A stretch of DNA of 26,444 nt from an uncultured Armatimonadota bacterium (lineage in GTDB: Bacteria; Armatimonadota; UBA5829; DTJY01), in the NCBI GenBank assembly GCA_937875395.1, contig CALNCU010000225.1:1-26444 (forward strand), in the 5' to 3' direction. Shown here in pieces: positions 13,518 to 21,041 of the stretch. Numbering within the stretch: position 1 is the first letter of the stretch; each line of letters begins with the position of its first letter. A program made the translations under genes and the position numbers. Below the pieces are notes generated by a model. It worked only from the letters and a program-made list of their open reading frames with translations. It was not told where the DNA came from and did no database searches.

Positions 13518-14993
13518 ATGCCGTTGGATGATCGCTTTAAACTGGAAGGTATAAGCTTTGACGATGTACTTCTTATGCCAAGAAAGACGGACTTTGTGCC
13601 GGCAGATGCTGACACATCTACAACAGTGGCAAGAGGGATGAAGCTGAATATACCCCTTGTAAGTTCGCCAATGGATACCGTCACAGAGGCAAGAATGGCA
13701 ATCGCCATGGCCCGCGAAGGCGGCTTGGGTATCATTCACCGGAACATGTCCGTTGAACAGCAGGCCATGGAAGTAGACAGAGTAAAGCGCACGGAACATG
13801 GAATCATCCTGAACCCCGTCTACCTTTCAGAGGATCATACCATAGGCGATGCCCTGAAGATTATGGAGCGCTACCACATCTCCGGCGTCCCCATTACGCA
13901 CGGAGACAAGCTTATAGGCATTCTCACCAACCGCGACGTCCGCTTTGAAGACAATCCCAGAAAGAAGATTGGCGAGGTTATGACAAAGGAAAACCTCATT
14001 ACATCGGGGGTTGGAACCACTTTGGATGAAGCAAAAGCCATACTTCAGAAGCACAAAATAGAAAAACTGCCCATTGTAGACAAAGAGGGCCGCCTGAAGG
14101 GCCTTATAACCATAAAAGATATAGAAAAAATACGGCAGTTCCCGTTTGCCACAAAAGATGATAACGGCAGGCTCTGCGTAGGCGCGGCGGTAGGCCCGCT
14201 GAACGATCCCGTAAAGAGGGCGGCCGCACTTATAGAGGCAGGCGTAGACATTATCTGCGTAGATGCCGCTCACGGGCACTCTCATGGGGTTGTAGCCGCA
14301 GTCAAATCTATAAAGAAGGCCTTCCCGGACACTCCCATCATAGGCGGAAACGTGGTAACCCAGGAAGGTGCAAAAGACCTTATAGATGTTGGCGCAGACG
14401 GGCTGAGAGTTGGGCTTGGCCCCGGTTCCATATGCATAACAAGAGTAGTCGCCGGAGTGGGTGTTCCGCAGATAACAGCAATCCTTGAGACGGTAAGGGA
14501 AGCCAAAAAGCACGGAATTCCCGTAATTGCAGACGGCGGCATAAAGCTCTCCGGAGATATTACAAAGGCCATTGCCGCAGGTGCAGATTGCGTAATGCTT
14601 GGGAACCTGCTTGCCGGAACGGATGAAAGCCCCGGCGAGATAGAAATCTTCCGCAACCGCAGCTACAAGGTTTACAGGGGCATGGGCTCCATAGACGCCA
14701 TGAAGCGCGGCAGCAGCGACCGTTACTATCAGACAGACCCCAACCGGTTTGTGCCGGAAGGAATAGAAGGGCGCGTCCCCTACAAGGGCCCCCTTTCAGA
14801 CACGGTTCACCAGCTTATGGGCGGCCTGCGCTCCGGCATGGGTTACTGCGGATGCAAAAACATATCCATCTTGCAGAAAGATGCAAAGTTCCTGCGCATA
14901 AGCAACGCAAGTCTAAGAGAGAGCCATCCGCACGATGTTGTAATTACCAAAGAAGCGCCAAATTACAGCTTCAGCGTGCTGGATTTGGATTAA
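13518..14993 (+). CDS. guaB: Inosine-5'-monophosphate dehydrogenase
   Basis: The 491-residue enzyme oxidises IMP to XMP with NAD+, the first committed step of GMP synthesis. The N-terminus MPLDDRFKLEGISFDDVLLMP is typical. Two CBS domains occupy about residues 95-205. The catalytic loop GPGSICITR carries the thioimidate cysteine at 306, and the flap has SSDRYYQTD ... EGIEGRVPYKG with its Arg-Tyr pair. An in-frame ATG exists at 13488, but AAAGGA lies 8 nt before ATG 13518 and the family N-terminus begins there, so 13518 is chosen. It is preceded by a strong promoter and a highly structured leader, which suggests regulation at the RNA level. rsmI follows after 29 bp and is probably co-transcribed. 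Confidence 0.96.
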   Translation: MPLDDRFKLEGISFDDVLLMPRKTDFVPADADTSTTVARGMKLNIPLVSSPMDTVTEARMAIAMAREGGLGIIHRNMSVEQQAMEVDRVKRTEHGIILNPVYLSEDHTIGDALKIMERYHISGVPITHGDKLIGILTNRDVRFEDNPRKKIGEVMTKENLITSGVGTTLDEAKAILQKHKIEKLPIVDKEGRLKGLITIKDIEKIRQFPFATKDDNGRLCVGAAVGPLNDPVKRAAALIEAGVDIICVDAAHGHSHGVVAAVKSIKKAFPDTPIIGGNVVTQEGAKDLIDVGADGLRVGLGPGSICITRVVAGVGVPQITAILETVREAKKHGIPVIADGGIKLSGDITKAIAAGADCVMLGNLLAGTDESPGEIEIFRNRSYKVYRGMGSIDAMKRGSSDRYYQTDPNRFVPEGIEGRVPYKGPLSDTVHQLMGGLRSGMGYCGCKNISILQKDAKFLRISNASLRESHPHDVVITKEAPNYSFSVLDLD

Positions 14994-15022
14994 TCTTGTG
15001 ATATTTACAAAGCGAGGGTGAT

Positions 15023-15868
15023 ATGGCCGGGACGCTTTACATAGTGGCAACTCCCATTGGGAACCTGGCGGATATCACCCTTCGCGCCATAGAGACCCTG
15101 AAAAACGTAGATTTAATTGCGGCGGAAGATACCAGGGTTACAAGAAACCTTCTCTCTCATTATAATATAGAGACCCCCATGACCCCGTACCATGAGCATA
15201 GCCTCAGCCGGAAACTGGATGAGATTTTACAGAAGCTCCGGGCGGGAGGGGACGTAGCCATAGTATCAGATGCAGGCACTCCCGGCATCTCCGATCCCGG
15301 CCACGAGCTTATTGTGCAGGCCATTGAAAACGGGGTGCGCGTACAATCAATCCCCGGCCCCAGTGCGGTAATAACGGCCCTTGTGGTATCCGGGCTCCCT
15401 TCGTACCGGTTTGCGTTTGATGGGTTCCCCCCGCGCAAGCCATCCGACAGGCGCGCATTTTTCTGCTCCCTTAAAGACGAAGCCAGAACCATGGTCTTTT
15501 ATGAATCCCCCGTACGCCTTCTTTCTACATTAAAGGATATGCTGGCCACTTTTGGAGACCGCAGAATATGTGTGCTTCGGGAAGCAACAAAACTCTTTGA
15601 AGAGACCTTTAGGGGAACTGTGGAATCCGCCATCCGCCGCTTTACAGAAGTAAGCGCAAAGGGAGAGATCACCATAGTCCTGGAAGGGTGCGCCGCCGAA
15701 AGCAAGCCCCCTTCGGAAGGGGATATAGATTCCACGCTTACATCCCTGCTTGAATCCGGCCTGTCGGAAAGGGATGCCGCAAGGGAGGCCGCTGCGCTTC
15801 TATCCATCCCCAAAAAAAAGGTCTACCAACGCATGCTTGAACTGGTAAAGAAGCACGATGGCGGGTAG
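15023..15868 (+). CDS. rsmI: 16S rRNA (cytidine-1402-2'-O)-methyltransferase RsmI
   Basis: The 281-residue product methylates the ribose of C1402 in the ribosomal decoding centre using S-adenosylmethionine. Family landmarks are TLYIVATPIGNLADITLRA at the start, AAEDTRVTRNLLSHY, the SAM-binding GGDVAIVSDAGTPGISDPG, IPGPSAVITALVVSGLP, and FYESPVRLLSTL. The C-terminal third (SGLSERDAAREAAALLSIPKKKVYQRML) is the usual helical tail. The ATG at 15023 has GAGG 5 nt upstream. It lies 29 bp after guaB on the same strand with no terminator between them, so it is likely the second gene of a guaB-rsmI transcript. The pairing is not functional in an obvious way. Confidence 0.95.
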   Translation: MAGTLYIVATPIGNLADITLRAIETLKNVDLIAAEDTRVTRNLLSHYNIETPMTPYHEHSLSRKLDEILQKLRAGGDVAIVSDAGTPGISDPGHELIVQAIENGVRVQSIPGPSAVITALVVSGLPSYRFAFDGFPPRKPSDRRAFFCSLKDEARTMVFYESPVRLLSTLKDMLATFGDRRICVLREATKLFEETFRGTVESAIRRFTEVSAKGEITIVLEGCAAESKPPSEGDIDSTLTSLLESGLSERDAAREAAALLSIPKKKVYQRMLELVKKHDGG

Positions 15869-15922
15869 AACATATTTGGCATAAACATATACGGCAGGTT
15901 TATAGCTGGTTTATGATATATC

Positions 15923-15937
15923 TGTTATAATTATAAT
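15923..15937 (+). promoter_or_regulatory. Extended -10 promoter(s) before the rmlA-like gene
   Basis: TGT followed by TATAAT (15926-15931) and a second overlapping TATAAT (15932-15937) lie in an AT-rich stretch, 40-55 bp before the next gene. -35 matches are poor (TTTATG at 15910, 16 bp before the second copy). Confidence 0.5.
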
Positions 15938-15976
15938 AATAGACTTTGCTATGCTCCATTAAAGGGGGAAATGCAG

Positions 15977-16708
15977 ATGAAGGGTGTAATTCTTGCAGGC
16001 GGGCTGGGGAGCAGACTCTACCCGCTGACTCATGCAACCAACAAACATCTCCTGCCTGTGTATGATAGGCCTATGATATATTATCCAATCCAGACCCTTG
16101 TAAACGCCGGCATACATGAGGTTATAGTGGTCACGGGCGGCCCGCACGCCGGTCACTTTCTGGGAGTGCTGAAAAACGGCAGAGAGCTTGGCATAACCCA
16201 CCTGGAATACGCCTACCAGGAAACAGAAGGAGGGATAGCCCAGGCATTGGCCCTCTGCGAAGACTTTGCAGACGGAGAGAGCATAGCCGTCATCCTTGGA
16301 GACAATACCATGGATGCAGATATAGGCCCTGCAGTTCGTTCGTTCAGCTCGGGCGCCCGCCTGTTTCTGCAGAAAGTTTTAGACCCGGAGCGGTTTGGCG
16401 TGCCGGTATTTAATAAAGACGGGCATATAATCTCCATAGAAGAGAAGCCCGCCCAGCCAAAATCCAGCTACGCCGTCACCGGCCTGTACATATACGACAA
16501 CAAGGTTTTTGAGTATGTCCGGCAGTGCAAGCCATCGCACCGCGGAGAGCTTGAAATCACCGATGTAAACAATTTATATATAGAGTCCGGCCAACTTGAC
16601 TGGGTGGAGCTTAAGGGTTTTTGGAGCGATGCAGGAACCTTTGAAAGCCTGTACAAAACAAACAGGTTCTGGGCCGAAAAGAGCCTTGGCGAGGGTAAAA
16701 GAGAATAA
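15977..16708 (+). CDS. Glucose-1-phosphate thymidylyltransferase-like (short RmlA/RfbA type)
   Basis: A 243-residue sugar nucleotidyltransferase that should join a nucleoside triphosphate (dTTP likely) to glucose-1-phosphate. It opens with KGVILAGGLGSRLYPLT and has NKHLLPVYDRPMIYYP (Lys23), ILGDNTMD as the metal-binding block, FGVPVF, EEKP, SYAVTGLYIYD and GELEITDVNNLY, then GFWSDAGTFESL. These are RmlA motifs, but the protein ends about 45-50 residues before the usual RmlA length of ~290, so it lacks the C-terminal extension that helps form the allosteric site. No rmlB, C or D is adjacent, so the pathway (rhamnose or another deoxysugar) is open. ATG 15971 is only 2 nt from AGGGGG, while ATG 15977 is 8 nt away, so I choose the latter. 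Confidence 0.87.
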   Translation: MKGVILAGGLGSRLYPLTHATNKHLLPVYDRPMIYYPIQTLVNAGIHEVIVVTGGPHAGHFLGVLKNGRELGITHLEYAYQETEGGIAQALALCEDFADGESIAVILGDNTMDADIGPAVRSFSSGARLFLQKVLDPERFGVPVFNKDGHIISIEEKPAQPKSSYAVTGLYIYDNKVFEYVRQCKPSHRGELEITDVNNLYIESGQLDWVELKGFWSDAGTFESLYKTNRFWAEKSLGEGKRE

Positions 16709-16754
16709 CCGGAAAAATCTCTGCGAATATCTGCAAAAAGACCTCTCCTTTTGC

Positions 16755-16784
16755 TTGACTCTGCTGTTTTCAATATGTTATTAT
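16755..16784 (+). promoter_or_regulatory. Sigma-70 promoter of the ilv-leu operon
   Basis: TTGACT (16755-16760), an 18-bp spacer and TATTAT (16779-16784, five of six). Transcription would begin near 16791, just before the T-box Stem I. Confidence 0.7.
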
Positions 16785-16790
16785 AAGCGG

Positions 16791-17053
16791 ACAATAAGTT
16801 TAGCAAAGGCTGTGAAAAGGATAGTAGGCGGAATATAACCGCTGCAGAGAGCCGCCGGTTGGTGCAAGGCGGTGCGGAGTTCTGTTGAACCTCACCTTGG
16901 AGCCGGATGTTGAAAGCCTGCAGGCAATTAGGCCTTCCCGGCCGGCGGCCGTTATCCCGCCAAGAGTGGGCCGGCATATAAAATGCCGGTCAAGCCAGGG
17001 TGGTACCGCGTGAACACAGCTTCTCGTCCCTCAGTGGATGAGAGGCTTTTTTT
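16791..17053 (+). promoter_or_regulatory. T-box riboswitch leader, Leu (CUC) specifier, controlling the ilv-leu operon
   Basis: The leader has the complete T-box plan. Stem I opens with GGCT pairing with AGCC near 16901, holds an AGTA on its 5' side opposite GAAC on its 3' side (the loop E around the specifier), and an apical part with AGAGA and GGTTGGTGCAAGG. The specifier loop reads GAAC-CTC-ACC, giving CTC at 16891-16893 (leucine). Stem III is GCCGGCAT/ATGCCGGT near 16973-16990. The conserved T-box AGGGTGGTACCGCG is at 16997-17010; its TGGT would pair with the ACCA end of an uncharged tRNA with discriminator A, as in tRNA-Leu. The competing terminator follows. When leucyl-tRNA is uncharged the antiterminator forms and the operon is read. 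Confidence 0.93.
17018..17053 (+). terminator. Conditional terminator of the T-box leader
   Basis: 17018-17029 pairs with 17036-17047 (12 bp, two G-U pairs) around a 6-nt loop, and the right arm runs into seven T (17047-17053). The left-arm bases TCGTCCC are also needed by the antiterminator to pair with the T-box AGGG, so the two structures exclude each other. Confidence 0.92.
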
Positions 17054-17100
17054 ATATGCGGGCATTTATTTGCATGCAGTCAAGGTAAAAGGAGCATTCT

Positions 17101-18762
17101 ATGAGAAGCGATGCAATTAAGCAAGGTCTTGAGAGGGCGCCGCACAGGGCTCTATTCAAGGCGCTTGGATTAACAGATGAAGAGATAAGCAGGCCGTTTA
17201 TTGGTATAGCAAACTCTGTAAATGAGATTATCCCCGGCCATATTCATCTGGACAAGATTACAGAAGCCGTAAAAGCAGGCATTCGTCTTGCGGGCGGCAC
17301 ACCCATAGAGTTTGGCGCAATTGGCGTATGCGACGGCATTGCCATGGGGCACGAAGGGATGAAGTACTCCCTTGCCTCCCGCGAGCTTATTGCAGATTCC
17401 GTGGAATCCATGGCCATGGCGCATGCGTTTGACGGCTTGGTGCTAATACCAAACTGTGACAAGATTATCCCCGGCATGCTTATGGCAGCGGCCCGGCTCA
17501 ACATACCCTCCGTGCTTGTCTCCGGCGGGCCCATGATGGCCGGTTTGCACAGAGGCAAGGAAATCTCTTTCACGCAGGTAATGGAAGGCGTGGGGGCGGT
17601 CTCCGGCGGCCGGATGACCATGGATGAGCTGAAAGAGCTGGAAGACAATGCCTGTCCCGGTTGCGGAAGTTGCGCAGGCATGTTCACCGCAAACTCCATG
17701 AACTGCCTTACAGAGGCGCTTGGAATGGGGCTCCCCGGCAACGGAACCATCCCCGCCGTCTCTGCGGCCCGCATCCGCCTTGCAAAGCAGGCCGGAATGG
17801 TTGTAATGAACGCGGTAGAAAAAGGCATCAAGCCGCGCGATATTATGACTGAGGATGCCTTCAAGAATGCCCTTGCAGTAGATATGGCCCTGGGATGCTC
17901 TACAAACACCGTGTTGCACGTTCCCGCCATTGCGTATGAGGCGGGCGTAGACCTTAATCTGGACAGCTTCAACCAGGTGAGCGCAAGAACCCCGCACCTG
18001 TGCAGCCTGAGCCCGGGCGGCATGCACCACATACAAGATTTAGACCAGGCGGGCGGTGTCCAGGCCGTTATGAATGAGCTTTTGAAGAACGGGCTTATTG
18101 CAAACCCGGATGCCCTTACAGTCACCGGCAAAACGGTAAAAGAGAACGTGGGCAACAAAGAAATACTTCGCCCGGACGTAATACGTTCTGTATCTGATCC
18201 GTATCACAAACAGGGAGGGTTAGCCGTTCTGCGCGGAAATATTGCGCAGGGCGGTGCAGTAGTAAAGCAATCCGCTGTAGCAGAAGAAGCCTTAAAATTC
18301 AGCGGCCTTGCCCAATGCTTTGACTGCGAAGACGATGCCACGGCGGCAATCCTTGGCGGCAAGGTGGCAAAGGGTTCCGTGGTAGTAATACGGTATGAAG
18401 GCCCCAAGGGCGGCCCCGGCATGCGGGAGATGCTCTTCCCCACGGCAAGCGTTGTAGGCATGGGGCTGGATAAAGACGTGGCGCTTCTTACGGACGGACG
18501 GTTCTCCGGAGCCTCACGGGGTTGCTGCCTGGGACACATCTCGCCAGAGGCGGCAGAGGGCGGAAACATAGGCCTTATCCGTGATGGAGACATAGTGGAT
18601 ATAGACATACCCGCAAGAACCATAGACGTCCGCCTCTCCCAGGATGAATTAGAAAGAAGGCGCAAAGAGTGGAAACCGCGCGAGCCGAAAATAAAGACCG
18701 GTTACCTGGCCCGCTACGCCAAACTGGTTACATCGGCAGGAACAGGCGCAATAGTTAAGTAG
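17101..18762 (+). CDS. ilvD: Dihydroxy-acid dehydratase
   Basis: The 553-residue enzyme dehydrates 2,3-dihydroxyisovalerate and 2,3-dihydroxy-3-methylvalerate, the third common step to valine, leucine and isoleucine. Iron-sulfur and metal-site blocks are PNCDKIIPGM with Cys119 and NACPGCGSCAGMFTANSMNCL with Cys185, 188 and 191. At the position where [2Fe-2S] members have a Cys (the CNxH motif) this protein has PGHIHL with Gly46, like the oxygen-labile [4Fe-4S] E. coli enzyme, so a [4Fe-4S] cluster is likely. The ATG at 17101 has AAAGGAG 7 nt upstream. It is the first gene after the T-box and is followed by ilvB after 18 bp. Confidence 0.97.
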   Translation: MRSDAIKQGLERAPHRALFKALGLTDEEISRPFIGIANSVNEIIPGHIHLDKITEAVKAGIRLAGGTPIEFGAIGVCDGIAMGHEGMKYSLASRELIADSVESMAMAHAFDGLVLIPNCDKIIPGMLMAAARLNIPSVLVSGGPMMAGLHRGKEISFTQVMEGVGAVSGGRMTMDELKELEDNACPGCGSCAGMFTANSMNCLTEALGMGLPGNGTIPAVSAARIRLAKQAGMVVMNAVEKGIKPRDIMTEDAFKNALAVDMALGCSTNTVLHVPAIAYEAGVDLNLDSFNQVSARTPHLCSLSPGGMHHIQDLDQAGGVQAVMNELLKNGLIANPDALTVTGKTVKENVGNKEILRPDVIRSVSDPYHKQGGLAVLRGNIAQGGAVVKQSAVAEEALKFSGLAQCFDCEDDATAAILGGKVAKGSVVVIRYEGPKGGPGMREMLFPTASVVGMGLDKDVALLTDGRFSGASRGCCLGHISPEAAEGGNIGLIRDGDIVDIDIPARTIDVRLSQDELERRRKEWKPREPKIKTGYLARYAKLVTSAGTGAIVK

Positions 18763-18780
18763 CATTTTGGAGGAACGGAT

Positions 18781-20457
18781 TTGAAATTAACAGGAGCACA
18801 GGCGCTCTTGGAATGTCTAAAGCGCGAAGGAGTGGATACAATCTTCGGCTACCCCGGAGGTTACGTAATCCCGCTCTACGATTGCCTTTATGACTTTCCG
18901 GCGATAAAACATATTCTAGTCCGCCATGAGCAGGGTGCGGCTCACGCAGCCGATGGTTACGCTCGTGCAACAGGCAAGGTAGGTGTCTGCCTGGCTACGT
19001 CAGGCCCCGGCGCAACCAACCTGATAACCGGAATAGCAACAGCATACATGGATTCCATACCCATGGTGGCAATAACAGGCCAGGCAAAGACAACCGCCCT
19101 TGGCAAAGACGCCTTTCAGGAAGCAGATACCACCGGTATCACCATGCCTATCACCAAGCACAACTTCCTTATAAAGAAAGTGGCAGACCTGCCGGAGATA
19201 GTTGCAAAGGCGTTCCATATAGCGCGCACAGGACGTCCCGGCCCGGTACTTATAGACGTGCCGCAAGATATACTAAACGGCCATCTGGATTACAAACCCG
19301 TGGAGAAGGTGGAAATCCCCTCCTACAAGCCCAACACAGAAGGCCACCCAATGCAGATAAGAAAGGCGGCAAGAGCCATTGCATCGGCCAAACGCCCCGT
19401 TCTCTACATTGGCGGCGGAGTAATATCATCCGGTGCAAGCCGGGAGGTTGTGGAACTCTCAGAGCGGACGCACATACTGGTTACAACCACCCTCATGGGG
19501 AAGGGCGCCATACCGGAGAGCCATCCGCACTCCCTTGGAATGCTTGGGATGCACGGCACGGCATATGCCAACTACGCAGTCGCCCATGCAGACCTGCTTA
19601 TTGCAGTAGGCGCCCGGTTTGATGATAGAGTAACCGGCAAGCTGGATGCGTTTGCGCAAAAAGCCAAGGTCATCCACATAGACATAGACCCAACGGAAGT
19701 AGGCAAGACCGTTCACGTAGACATCCCCATAGTAGGGGATTGCAAGAGCGTGCTCACAGATCTGCTGAAGAAGGTAGAGCCCAAAGTGGCATCAGAGTGG
19801 AATGAGCAGATCATGAAGTGGAAGAATGAATACCCTCTGTGCTACAAAAAGAGTACGGACGGCCTTAATCCGCAGTACATAATTGAGCAGATAAACAAGG
19901 TAACGGACTGCGGGGCCATTATAGCAACCGGGGTGGGGCAGCATCAGATGTGGTCCAGCCAGTACATAAACTGCACATTCCCGCGGCAGTTCATCTCTTC
20001 CGGCGGACTGGGAACCATGGGCTTCGGCCTCCCAGCCGGGATAGGCGCCAAACTTGGCTGCCCGGATAAAGACGTTTTTGTCATAGAGGGCGACGGCAGC
20101 ATCCAGATGAACATTCAGGAGCTTATGACCGCGGTGGCGTACGGTATTCCCGTAAAAATAGTCATCCTCAACAACAAGTACCTGGGGATGGTTCGCCAGT
20201 GGCAGGAACTCTTCTGGAAGCGCCGGTACTCCGCAACAAACATAGAGGCTCAGCCGGATTTTGTGAAGCTTGCAGAGGCATACGGCGCCGTGGGCATGCG
20301 GATAGAGCGTGAAGACCAGGTGGAGGAAGCCCTTAAGAAGGCTATGGAAATAAACAATCTTCCCGTTGTAATGGATTTCCACATACTAAGGGAAGAGAAC
20401 GTCTATCCCATGATACCGGCCGGCCAGAGCGTAGAAGACATGATGGGGCACAAGTAG
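18781..20457 (+). CDS. ilvB: Acetolactate synthase large (catalytic) subunit
   Basis: The 558-residue thiamine-diphosphate enzyme condenses two pyruvates to 2-acetolactate, or pyruvate with 2-oxobutyrate to 2-aceto-2-hydroxybutyrate. The catalytic glutamate is Glu50 in RHEQGAAHAADGYARATG. The central FAD-binding domain is present, and the C-terminal ThDP motif runs from EGDGSIQMNIQELMTA to VILNN. The start codon is TTG at 18781, 6 nt after GGAGGA; the family N-terminus (LTGAQALLECLKREGVDTIFGYPGG) begins there, so the rare start is well supported. The stop is 14 bp before ilvN, its regulatory subunit. Confidence 0.97.
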   Translation: MKLTGAQALLECLKREGVDTIFGYPGGYVIPLYDCLYDFPAIKHILVRHEQGAAHAADGYARATGKVGVCLATSGPGATNLITGIATAYMDSIPMVAITGQAKTTALGKDAFQEADTTGITMPITKHNFLIKKVADLPEIVAKAFHIARTGRPGPVLIDVPQDILNGHLDYKPVEKVEIPSYKPNTEGHPMQIRKAARAIASAKRPVLYIGGGVISSGASREVVELSERTHILVTTTLMGKGAIPESHPHSLGMLGMHGTAYANYAVAHADLLIAVGARFDDRVTGKLDAFAQKAKVIHIDIDPTEVGKTVHVDIPIVGDCKSVLTDLLKKVEPKVASEWNEQIMKWKNEYPLCYKKSTDGLNPQYIIEQINKVTDCGAIIATGVGQHQMWSSQYINCTFPRQFISSGGLGTMGFGLPAGIGAKLGCPDKDVFVIEGDGSIQMNIQELMTAVAYGIPVKIVILNNKYLGMVRQWQELFWKRRYSATNIEAQPDFVKLAEAYGAVGMRIEREDQVEEALKKAMEINNLPVVMDFHILREENVYPMIPAGQSVEDMMGHK

Positions 20458-20471
20458 AAAGGGCACAGGCT

Positions 20472-20957
20472 ATGCAGCACACAATGACCGTATTAGTTGA
20501 AAACAGGCCCGGAGTTCTTGCCAGGGTGTCCGGGCTCTTTGCAAGGCGGGGGTTTAACATAGAATCCCTTGCCGTAAGCAGCACGGATGATCCAAGCATC
20601 TCTAGAATGACCATTGTTGTAGCCGGTGAAGATAACGTCCTTGAGCAGATTACAAAACAGCTTCGCAAGCTGGTGGATGTTGCCAAGGTGCTGGATTACC
20701 AGGATATCCCAATAGTCCAAAGAGAACTGGCTATGATAAAAGTAAACGCAGAAGCCACAAAACGTGCAGAGATTATGCAGATTGCAGATATCTTCCGCGC
20801 AAAAATAATAGACATAAGCGAAAAGACATTTACCGTAGAAGTAACGGGGAGCAATGAAAAGGTTAATGCCATCACAAACATGCTCAGCCCATACGGTATT
20901 ATAGAACTCGTCCGCACAGGGCGGATTGCTATGATGAGGGGAGAAAAAACCCCATAG
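20472..20957 (+). CDS. ilvN: Acetolactate synthase small (regulatory) subunit
   Basis: The 161-residue protein has an N-terminal ACT domain at about residues 2-75 (HTMTVLVENRPGVLARVSGLFARRGFNIESLAV), the valine-binding feedback site, and a C-terminal domain ending in GIIELVRTGRIAMMRG, the IlvN/IlvH pattern. It binds IlvB, raises its activity and confers inhibition by valine. The start is ATG 20472 with a GAAAGG-type site overlapping the ilvB stop, so translation of the pair is probably coupled. The length equals that of typical IlvH proteins (~160). Confidence 0.96.
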   Translation: MQHTMTVLVENRPGVLARVSGLFARRGFNIESLAVSSTDDPSISRMTIVVAGEDNVLEQITKQLRKLVDVAKVLDYQDIPIVQRELAMIKVNAEATKRAEIMQIADIFRAKIIDISEKTFTVEVTGSNEKVNAITNMLSPYGIIELVRTGRIAMMRGEKTP

Positions 20958-21041
20958 TTTGGACGGCCGTCCGCAGCCCGTCCACTGTTTATAAAACAGC
21001 CGGTCTGCAGCCTGCAGTCTCAAAAAACACAGGAGGAAAAT

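Noticed and set aside
14418..14444. Unusual catalytic loop in IMPDH (Ile after the catalytic Cys instead of Thr)
   Set aside because: The C-I-T order also occurs in other IMPDHs, including human enzymes, and the key Thr two places on is kept, so it is normal variation.
13827..14513. A 228-codon minus-strand frame inside guaB
   Set aside because: Opposite the IMPDH catalytic domain, with no family similarity or ribosome site; treated as a shadow.
15000..15022. Separate promoter for rsmI
   Set aside because: The 29-bp gap holds only a ribosome site and no promoter elements, so co-transcription with guaB is more likely.
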